In this document: positions 1 to 5,617 of the stretch, piece after piece
How positions within the stretch are numbered: the first letter of the stretch is position 1
Layout: each line of letters opens with the position of its first letter
Assembly: GCA_004525825.1 (NCBI GenBank)
Contig: SPBY01000056.1
Location: 1 to 10,663, forward strand
Source: Bacteroidia bacterium
GTDB taxonomy: Bacteria; Bacteroidota; Bacteroidia; Bacteroidales; GCA-2748055
Length of the DNA stretch: 10,663 nt
Reading direction: 5' to 3'
The notes under the pieces: generated by a model
Databases searched by the model: none
What the model was told of the DNA's origin: nothing
What the model saw: only the letters and a program-made list of their open reading frames with translations
Made by a program: the position numbers and the translations under genes

Positions 1-518
1 GCAATCATCATGTCGGGATCTTCCGGGCTTATTACGACCAGTCCATAGGCACCATCCACCTTTTGAAGAGCAAGGCTGACAGCCACTTCCACACTAACAT
101 CCTCAGTGGTAAAGATATACTCTATGAGATTGGCCAGAACTTCGGTATCGGTCTCGCTGTTAAACTTCATGCCTTTGTCCATCAGGGTCTTCTTCAACAC
201 TGAATAGTTTTCGATGATCCCGTTATGGATGATGGTAAAGAGTCCCTTCTGGCTTTGGTGGGGATGAGCATTCAGGTCGCTGGGTTCCCCATGGGTGGCC
301 CATCGGGTGTGTCCTATCCCGATGGTGCTTTTAGTCTCCTTTCCCCTCACATAGTCCTCCAGCTCAGAGACTTTTCCTTTTTTCTTGTATATGGCTGTAT
401 TGCCATTCATAAGGGCTACCCCTGCAGAGTCGTATCCGCGGTATTCAAGCCTTTTAAGTCCTTTGATAAGTATCGGATAAGCATCCTTGCTCCCGATGTA
501 GCCCACAATTCCACACAT
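1..518 (-). CDS. glmS: Glucosamine--fructose-6-phosphate aminotransferase (isomerising), N-terminal part, cut by the window edge
   Basis: GlmS makes glucosamine-6-phosphate from fructose-6-phosphate and glutamine in the cytoplasm, the first step toward UDP-GlcNAc for peptidoglycan and LPS. Only the first 172 codons are present; the reading frame stays open to base 1. The visible part is the class II glutamine amidotransferase domain. It begins MCGIVGYIG, so Cys2 becomes the N-terminal nucleophile after Met removal. Further family motifs are RLEYRGYDSAG (23-33), GHTRWATHG (69-77), HNGIIENY (98-105) and a later SETDTEV. The ATHG and EYRGYDSAG signatures separate it from asparagine synthase and PurF relatives. 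The ATG at 518 is fixed by the need for Cys2. The gene starts 44 bp after the stop of the DUF4270 gene on the same strand, with no convincing promoter of its own, so read-through from that gene is likely. The isomerase (SIS) domains would lie beyond the window. Confidence 0.96.
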   Translation of the reverse strand, partial: MCGIVGYIGSKDAYPILIKGLKRLEYRGYDSAGVALMNGNTAIYKKKGKVSELEDYVRGKETKSTIGIGHTRWATHGEPSDLNAHPHQSQKGLFTIIHNGIIENYSVLKKTLMDKGMKFNSETDTEVLANLIEYIFTTEDVSVEVAVSLALQKVDGAYGLVVISPEDPDMMI

Positions 519-562
519 TTGTACAAAAGGTTTTTAGACAAATAAAGTATTCCTCAAACAAA

Positions 563-1930
563 TTACAGTTTAAGGTACACAACTTCTAACCTTATACGTC
601 TTTCATTGGATGGAAGGTTACCCCAAAGTTTGGATATGCGCGGATTTTCCAGTCTGTCGTCCAGCTGAAGGATAAAATCGTTGTCAGGTTTGGCCCCGTC
701 TATCATGTTCTGGAAATGGAGCCCCATGTTGAAACGGTATGTATAGGTGGTATCGTAGAACATACCCAGAGACTCAGCTTTTTTATAGCCCCCAAAGCGG
801 GCTGCCTCCTTGTTGGGATCGTTGTACCACAATACATGATAATCATAAATGGGCTCATATCTCTCATCCTCCAGGATGGTCCCGATCATCAGCCTATCGG
901 GCAGGTTATCATACAGGATCCCGCTTTCCTCCTCGGGTACTACATCAAATACCAGGATCGCTGAGTTGATCACCAGCGTATTCTCATCCATCCAATCATT
1001 CAGGCTGGCAAAAGAGAACCTGGTATTGACCCCTCCCATTCCCTGCACATAGCAATAGGGTGAAACGGCATCCTCGTTATCAATGATACCCCCCAGAGTG
1101 GTGCCTGAAAAATCGTGTTCAAACAGGTTGATTTTTTGAGACGAGAACTCATTGATGGTAAAATGCGCATATCTAAAATCGGGCCCTGCGGTAGAATCCA
1201 CATCGGTGGAGTCATTGGCGAACTTCATGGTAAGCCTGGAATTAGTACTTGAAAGCTGGATCCTGGCCATGGTTCCTTCAGGCGAAACAGGTTCTGCGCT
1301 AATATAAAATCCATTGAAATAATCCTTGAAAATGGAATCGTTCACGAAATAGTTTGTATCGGTGGAAATGGCCAGGAACTTATCGATGAAGTCCTGATCC
1401 TCAATTAACAGTTCAATGGTGGTTTGATTTTCAGGCACAAAGCTAAGCTGTACCAAGGGAACCGGATTGTACTTCCCCTCAGGATCGTAATCGGAATAAT
1501 AGATAGAATCCATGGTGATTCGTTCGGTAAATTCATGGACACTCAAATTAATCTCCTGATCGGTATCCCCCACAAAATCAAACATATACAGGGCCAGGAA
1601 GAGAGAATCAATCACCGTATTGGGAGCCGGGACAAAGGCTCGGGTGGTATTGAACTGAGTCACCAACGAAGCTTTGGATCGTCCCACAATGGTGTCCTCC
1701 ATGGCACCCAGAAGCATAAGCGTGGAAGCTGAATAAGAAACCTCCGATGTTACCGAGGGCTTGGCAGTCACCGGATAGGCCTCAATTTCAAATATGGTAT
1801 CGAAATAAAGCTGTACACTGTCGCCCGGGGGCAGTATGTCCTGACCCAATCCCTTGTCATCGATCTGGCAGGATGAAACCAGGCCAAGCACCAATGCAAT
1901 GGCTGATATAAGCCACAAATTTTTCTTCAT
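563..1930 (-). CDS. DUF4270-type lipoprotein, probably surface exposed
   Basis: A protein of 455 residues that I assign to the DUF4270 family of Bacteroidota lipoproteins, from its size, signal and position next to a glycogen-synthase-like gene and glmS. The function is unknown. The N-terminus is a lipoprotein signal: positive MKK, a hydrophobic stretch (about 5-18) and lipobox VSSC with Cys21. The residues after the cysteine, QIDDK, are acidic at +3 and +4, resembling the Bacteroidota lipoprotein export signal, so the mature protein may face outward. The rest is soluble, rich in aromatic, Asp and Ser/Thr residues, without further membrane segments. I place the start at the ATG at 1930, not the in-frame ATG at 1999. 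The longer form would put 23 residues before the signal peptide and overlap the upstream gene by 56 bases; the shorter one leaves a 13 bp gap. The family name is from memory; the lipoprotein call is firm. Confidence 0.85.
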   Translation of the reverse strand: MKKNLWLISAIALVLGLVSSCQIDDKGLGQDILPPGDSVQLYFDTIFEIEAYPVTAKPSVTSEVSYSASTLMLLGAMEDTIVGRSKASLVTQFNTTRAFVPAPNTVIDSLFLALYMFDFVGDTDQEINLSVHEFTERITMDSIYYSDYDPEGKYNPVPLVQLSFVPENQTTIELLIEDQDFIDKFLAISTDTNYFVNDSIFKDYFNGFYISAEPVSPEGTMARIQLSSTNSRLTMKFANDSTDVDSTAGPDFRYAHFTINEFSSQKINLFEHDFSGTTLGGIIDNEDAVSPYCYVQGMGGVNTRFSFASLNDWMDENTLVINSAILVFDVVPEEESGILYDNLPDRLMIGTILEDERYEPIYDYHVLWYNDPNKEAARFGGYKKAESLGMFYDTTYTYRFNMGLHFQNMIDGAKPDNDFILQLDDRLENPRISKLWGNLPSNERRIRLEVVYLKL

Positions 1931-1943
1931 CTGAAAATTACTG

Positions 1944-2753
1944 TTAATCGTTGAGGATACTGTCGTAGAAAACGGAAAACTCCTCCACATATTTTTCATC
2001 TCTCACATAATTTAGGTAGGGTTTCCCGGATTGTTTCAGTACCTGTTCAACATCTGGAGACAGGCTTTCACTTCCCTGGATCAATCCATCTGAATAGGTA
2101 GCAGCCAGATTGACCAAATTTGCATACCCTGGATCCTTCACCATTGAAACATGATCGGACGATACACCGTCCACAATCATTTTCTTAGCAAAAGAAGCGT
2201 CCAGGGGAGTATTAAACCCGTTGTTATAAAATGAGAAGACCACTTTAGAATCTGTGAACAGAGGGTCTTCACGATATGCTTTCTTCAAATACAGAGGCAC
2301 CAGCGAAGTGAACCAGCCATGACAATGCACCAGGTCTGGTGACCAGCGCAATTTGCGAACAGTTTCCAGCACTCCGCGGGCAAAAAAGATCATGCGTTCA
2401 TCGTTGTCTGCGAAATGTTTCCCACTGGAATCTACCACCGTATGTTTGCGTTGAAAATATTCCTCATTATCAATGAAATATACCTGCATCCTTGCCGCCT
2501 GAATGGAGGCCACCTTGATAATTAAGGGATGATCTGTATCATCAATGATCAGATTCATTCCCGACAGACGGATTACCTCGTGCAACTGATTTCTGCGCTC
2601 ATTGATGTTCCCGTATTTTGGCATGAAGGTCCGAATCTCTTTTCCGGTTTCCTGTATGGCCTGGGGAAGGATTCTGCTGATTTGGGAAAGTTCCGTTTCG
2701 GGCAAATAGGGCGTAATCTCTTGAGAGACAAATAATACCTTTTTACTTTCCAT
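1944..2753 (-). CDS. Truncated glycogen/starch synthase-like protein (GT5 N-terminal domain only)
   Basis: A 269-residue protein matching only the N-terminal half of GlgA-type glycogen synthases, which are normally about 480 residues. It opens with KKVLFVSQEITPYLPE (4-19), the equivalent of the usual start of GlgA. DNDERMIFFARGVLE (116-130) and PDLVHCHGWFTSLVP (139-153) match conserved GT5 blocks. Two active-site features are altered. The K-T-G-G motif that binds ADP-glucose reads P-E-T-E (18-21), and the HDWHT motif reads HGWFT. The C-terminal Rossmann domain that carries the donor-binding site is absent; the gene ends in an ordinary TAA, not a frameshift. Such half-length versions occur in Bacteroidota beside panC. 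I infer it is not an active glycogen synthase and has a binding, structural or unknown role. It heads a leftward run with the DUF4270 lipoprotein (13 bp gap) and glmS. A TAnnTTTG box lies 25 bp upstream of the ATG. Confidence 0.85.
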   Translation of the reverse strand: MESKKVLFVSQEITPYLPETELSQISRILPQAIQETGKEIRTFMPKYGNINERRNQLHEVIRLSGMNLIIDDTDHPLIIKVASIQAARMQVYFIDNEEYFQRKHTVVDSSGKHFADNDERMIFFARGVLETVRKLRWSPDLVHCHGWFTSLVPLYLKKAYREDPLFTDSKVVFSFYNNGFNTPLDASFAKKMIVDGVSSDHVSMVKDPGYANLVNLAATYSDGLIQGSESLSPDVEQVLKQSGKPYLNYVRDEKYVEEFSVFYDSILND

Positions 2754-2778
2754 CTGCGATCTTCAATTATAAATCATG

Positions 2779-2786
2779 CAAATTTA
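2779..2786 (-). promoter_or_regulatory. Probable -7 promoter box for the GT5-like / DUF4270 / glmS run
   Basis: Read on the minus strand the sequence is TAAATTTG, an exact match to the Bacteroidota -7 consensus TAnnTTTG. It lies 25 bp upstream of the ATG at 2753, so transcription would start near 2772 with a leader of about 20 bases. No good TTTG -33 element is visible at the usual 19-20 bp spacing, so this rests on the -7 box and its place in a short divergent intergenic region. Confidence 0.5.
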
Positions 2787-2813
2787 CTAAAAATAATTGA
2801 TTCCTTTTTTATC

Positions 2814-2821
2814 TATCTTTG
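2814..2821 (+). promoter_or_regulatory. Probable -7 promoter box for the panC run
   Basis: The sequence TATCTTTG matches the Bacteroidota -7 consensus TAnnTTTG exactly. It lies 15 bp before the ATG at 2837, so transcription would start near 2828 with a leader of about 10 bases. The nearest upstream TTG (2797-2799) is only 14 bp away instead of about 19, so the -33 element is weak or absent. The box overlaps an in-frame TTG at 2819, which argues against that TTG as the panC start. Confidence 0.5.
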
Positions 2822-2836
2822 CCACGCTATATTTCA

Positions 2837-3679
2837 ATGATTGTTTACAGGACCAGAGATGACCTGACCGGGCACCTCAACTCAGTGAGGAGAGATAAAA
2901 ACAGCATTGGCCTGGTTCCCACCATGGGTGCGCTCCACAGGGGACATATGTCCCTGGTGGAGAAAGCGGCCACCGAAAATGATGTGGTCGTGGTTAGCAT
3001 TTTTGTGAATCCCACCCAATTCAACGATCCCGGAGACCTGGAAAGCTATCCGAGGTCCCTGGACCGGGACCTGGAGATGCTTCAGAAGCTGGAAGCTGAC
3101 CTGGTCTTCGTTCCTTCCATAAAAGAGATGTATCCTGAAGTAGATGATCGGATTTATGACCTGGATCCCCTCGATAAGGTGATGGAGGGAATACACCGAA
3201 AGGGACACTTCAACGGGGTGGCACAAATTGTAAGTAAACTCTTCCTGCTGACCCTTCCTGACCGGGCTTATTTTGGACAGAAGGATTTTCAGCAGCTGGT
3301 GATAGTACGCAGACTGAAAGAGATTCTGAACCTGGATATTCAAATTGTTGCCTGCCCGATCATCCGGGAGAAGGATGGTCTGGCCATGAGCTCCAGGAAC
3401 GAAAGGCTCACCCGAGAGGAACGCAAACTGGCTCCCTATATTTATGAAACACTGAAGCTGGCCAGAGAGAAAAAAGAGGAGTTCTCCCCTTCAGAGCTAA
3501 AAGATTGGATAGGGAAACGTTTTGACAAAATACCGGAGCTGCGCCTGGAATACTTTGAAATTGTTGAAGATAAGGCTCTTAAGTCAATCTCTGATTGGAA
3601 TGAAGGGGTGAACAAAGTAGCTTGTCTGGCTGTTCAATTAGGTAGGGTAAGGCTTATCGATAATCTGAATTTTGATTAA
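2837..3679 (+). CDS. panC: Pantothenate synthetase (pantoate--beta-alanine ligase)
   Basis: PanC joins pantoate and beta-alanine using ATP through a pantoyl-adenylate intermediate, the last step of pantothenate synthesis, in the cytoplasm. The protein is 280 residues, the usual family length. Its nucleotidyltransferase motifs are in order: VPTMGALHRGH (27-37) with HxGH at 34-37, VSIFVNPTQF (53-62), HFNGVAQIV (124-132), YFGQKDFQQL (145-154), and REKDGLAMSSRN (177-188), which contains the KMSKS-like MSSRN. I chose the ATG at 2837. An in-frame TTG at 2819 would add six residues, but it overlaps a consensus -7 promoter box, and the 2837 start gives the standard N-terminus. panD follows 24 bp downstream and makes the beta-alanine substrate. 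panB, which makes the pantoate precursor, is not in the window. It heads the rightward run. Confidence 0.97.
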   Translation: MIVYRTRDDLTGHLNSVRRDKNSIGLVPTMGALHRGHMSLVEKAATENDVVVVSIFVNPTQFNDPGDLESYPRSLDRDLEMLQKLEADLVFVPSIKEMYPEVDDRIYDLDPLDKVMEGIHRKGHFNGVAQIVSKLFLLTLPDRAYFGQKDFQQLVIVRRLKEILNLDIQIVACPIIREKDGLAMSSRNERLTREERKLAPYIYETLKLAREKKEEFSPSELKDWIGKRFDKIPELRLEYFEIVEDKALKSISDWNEGVNKVACLAVQLGRVRLIDNLNFD

Positions 3680-3684
3680 ATTTG
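3677..3684 (+). promoter_or_regulatory. Possible internal -7 promoter box before panD
   Basis: TAAATTTG matches the Bacteroidota -7 consensus exactly and overlaps the TAA stop of panC. It lies 19 bp before the panD ATG, a spacing similar to the boxes at other genes here. No TTTG is present at the expected -33 distance, and an 8-base degenerate motif in AT-rich sequence can arise by chance. It could let panD and later genes be expressed partly independently of panC. Confidence 0.3.
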
Positions 3685-3703
3685 TGCAGGAAAGAAACTT
3701 GTC

Positions 3704-4054
3704 ATGAACATTGAAGTCGTTAAATCGAAATTACACCGGGTCACAGTCACCGAAGCCGACCTGAACTACATTGGAAGTATGTCCATTGATGAGGACCTGA
3801 TGGATGCAGCCAACCTCATTGAAAATGAGAAAGTACAGATCGTCAATATCAACAACGGGGAGCGGCTTGAGACCTATGTGATTACGGGTGAACGCGGGAC
3901 CGGACAGATCTGCATGAACGGCCCGGCCGCCAGAAGGGTGGCGGTGGGAGATGTCATTATTATTATCTCCTATGCTTCCATGGATTTCGAAGAAGCAAAA
4001 TCTTTTAAACCGGCGCTGATCTTCCCCGACACCGACTCCAATAAGATAAACTGA
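3704..4054 (+). CDS. panD: Aspartate 1-decarboxylase proenzyme (pyruvoyl-dependent)
   Basis: PanD decarboxylates L-aspartate to beta-alanine, the substrate for the PanC enzyme encoded just upstream. The 116-residue proenzyme self-cleaves between Gly24 and Ser25, visible in YIGSMSID (22-29), and Ser25 becomes the pyruvoyl cofactor. Other conserved positions agree with the bacterial enzyme: Lys9 and His11 in KSKLHR, Tyr22, Arg54, Thr57 and Tyr58 in ERLETY, and NGPAARR (around 72-78), which lies in the active-site region. The length is slightly below the 126 residues of the E. coli enzyme, the difference being at the C-terminus. The purine-rich AGGAAAG about 10 bases upstream of the ATG may help ribosome binding, although Bacteroidota depend little on such sites. 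Only 8 bp separate its stop from the next gene. Confidence 0.97.
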   Translation: MNIEVVKSKLHRVTVTEADLNYIGSMSIDEDLMDAANLIENEKVQIVNINNGERLETYVITGERGTGQICMNGPAARRVAVGDVIIIISYASMDFEEAKSFKPALIFPDTDSNKIN

Positions 4055-4062
4055 CTTCCTAT

Positions 4063-5085
4063 TTGAGAAAAACTTTTTTACAGATTTTGAAAATTGCCGG
4101 ATTTCTGGCACTTGGCTTCCTATTGCTCTATTTTGCCTTCAGGGGAGTAGCGCTGGATCAACTGGCAAGTACCCTGAAACGGGCCAACTTCTGGTGGATT
4201 GGACTCTCTCTCCTTTTTGCTGCAGTTTCATTTTTCAGCCGGGCACGCAGGTGGATATTGCTTATAGAACCTCTTGGGTATAAACCCACCTTTTGGAATA
4301 CTTACCACTCCTTAATGATCGGTTACCTGTCGAACTTTGCCCTTCCGCGTCTGGGAGAGGTAACGCGTTGTGTGACCCTGGGCCGGAGGGAAAAGATCCC
4401 TGTGGATTCCCTCTTCGGCACCGTGATCATCGAAAGGGTGATCGACCTCCTGATGCTGATCCTGATCATGCTGGTGCTGCTGTTTAGCTGGGTAGAGAAA
4501 TTCGGGGCCTTTTTCGGAGAACAGGTACTTTTGCCCATGCAACAGAAACTTGTTGATGCCTTTGGAGGCACCTGGCTCTTCTGGCTGTTGTTTGGAGTGG
4601 TCATCTTTGCCGCTTTTTTACTGCTCTATATGTTCAGAAAGCAGTTATCGAAGTTTGCCATCATCCAGAAGGTCCTCAAAATCCTTAAGGGAATAGTGGA
4701 CGGACTTAAGACCATATACAAGATGGAGCGTAAATGGGAATTTATTATGCATTCCTTGCTGATATGGTTCCTATACATTATGATGACCTGGATGGTTGTT
4801 TTTTCACTGAAGGAGACTTCAGGTCTCACTTTCATCGACGGAATGTTCCTGCTGGTGATCGGGGGACTCGGCATGGCGGCGCCTGTCACGGCAGGCATTG
4901 GAGCCTACCACTGGATCACCTCCAGGGGGCTGGTTTTTGTCTACGACTTCCCTATGGAATTGGGCGGGGCCTATGCTATCCTTGCCCATGAGTCAAATTC
5001 TCTTCTTACCATCCTGATGGGCGTAATATCTTACTCCGTCCTGACGATGAAGCAAAAAAAAGTGTCCTCTAAAAGCGAATCCTGA
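4063..5085 (+). CDS. UPF0104 / LPG_synthase_TM family multi-pass membrane protein
   Basis: A 340-residue inner-membrane protein with the sequence pattern of the UPF0104 family, related to the membrane half of MprF (flippase/lysyl-phosphatidylglycerol synthase) but without its cytoplasmic aminoacyltransferase domain. Hydrophobic segments lie roughly at 8-28, 42-60, 123-142, 168-192, 229-250, 257-283 and 305-327. Conserved charged motifs are RARRW (60-64), ALPRLGEVTR (93-102) and IIERVIDLL. Family members have been linked to polar lipid or glycan-lipid handling in membranes; the substrate here cannot be read from sequence. The start must be TTG at 4063: an in-frame stop lies at 4042-4044, no ATG or GTG precedes the first conserved block, and the next in-frame ATG is about 85 codons in, after two membrane segments. 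It lies between panD and a heptose adenylyltransferase gene 1 bp downstream, which hints at an envelope role. Confidence 0.88.
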   Translation: MRKTFLQILKIAGFLALGFLLLYFAFRGVALDQLASTLKRANFWWIGLSLLFAAVSFFSRARRWILLIEPLGYKPTFWNTYHSLMIGYLSNFALPRLGEVTRCVTLGRREKIPVDSLFGTVIIERVIDLLMLILIMLVLLFSWVEKFGAFFGEQVLLPMQQKLVDAFGGTWLFWLLFGVVIFAAFLLLYMFRKQLSKFAIIQKVLKILKGIVDGLKTIYKMERKWEFIMHSLLIWFLYIMMTWMVVFSLKETSGLTFIDGMFLLVIGGLGMAAPVTAGIGAYHWITSRGLVFVYDFPMELGGAYAILAHESNSLLTILMGVISYSVLTMKQKKVSSKSES

Positions 5086-5086
5086 A

Positions 5087-5572
5087 ATGCTCACCTACGA
5101 ACAGATAATTGCCAAAACCATCACGCTGGAAAGAGCCATGGAAATATTTGATCCTGCTTTCAGAAAAAAGCACACCATGGTATTTACCAATGGTTGCTTC
5201 GATCTGCTGCACAGGGGCCACATTTATTACCTCTCCCGCGCCAGGGAGCTGGGCAATCTGCTGGTGGTGGGACTGAATACGGACGGGTCCGTATCGAAAC
5301 TGAAAGGTCCCGGACGGCCAGTCAATGACCAGCAGGCCAGGGCAGAGGTGCTGGGAGGCCTCGCTTTTGTGGATTATATCATCCTCTTTTCTGAAGAGAC
5401 CCCACTGAAGCTGATCACCACTCTCAGGCCCGACATTCTGATCAAAGGAGGGGATTATCTTAAGGAGGAAATTGTTGGATACCGGGAGGTTACTTCCCAG
5501 GGAGGACGGGTGGAAACCATCCCATTGCTGGAGGGCTACTCCACCTCTTCCATCCTCGACAAGTCTGAATGA
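5087..5572 (+). CDS. rfaE2: D-glycero-beta-D-manno-heptose 1-phosphate adenylyltransferase (HldE C-terminal domain type)
   Basis: A stand-alone nucleotidyltransferase of 161 residues that would convert heptose-1-phosphate and ATP to ADP-heptose, the precursor of the LPS inner core. The core motif TNGCFDLLHRGH (34-45) carries the catalytic HxGH. LNTDGSVSKLKGPGRPVN, the KGGDY block and the terminal YSTSSILDK are typical of the RfaE2 subfamily rather than glycerol-3-phosphate cytidylyltransferase (TagD), its nearest alternative. E. coli HldE fuses this domain behind a ribokinase-type kinase; here the kinase is absent and no hldA, gmhA or gmhB gene is in the window, so the bipartite form is expected with the kinase encoded elsewhere. 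The ATG follows the stop of the UPF0104 gene by one base, suggesting translational coupling. A 45 bp gap separates it from radA. Confidence 0.93.
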   Translation: MLTYEQIIAKTITLERAMEIFDPAFRKKHTMVFTNGCFDLLHRGHIYYLSRARELGNLLVVGLNTDGSVSKLKGPGRPVNDQQARAEVLGGLAFVDYIILFSEETPLKLITTLRPDILIKGGDYLKEEIVGYREVTSQGGRVETIPLLEGYSTSSILDKSE

Positions 5573-5617
5573 GGAGCAATCCATACGATTGATTAACTTT
5601 ATACCAAACGCGATACT

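Noticed and set aside
225..545. Open frame of 106 codons on the plus strand at the left end
   Set aside because: Antisense to glmS, whose amidotransferase motifs run through the same bases.
1931..1999. Longer start for the DUF4270 lipoprotein at 1999
   Set aside because: It would bury the signal peptide 23 residues inside the protein and overlap the upstream gene by 56 bases.
2882..3343. Open frame of 153 codons on the minus strand
   Set aside because: Antisense to the catalytic core of panC; no motif of its own.
5594..5601. TAACTTTA before radA as a promoter
   Set aside because: It misses the final G of the -7 consensus and has no correctly spaced -33 element, so it is not distinguishable from chance.
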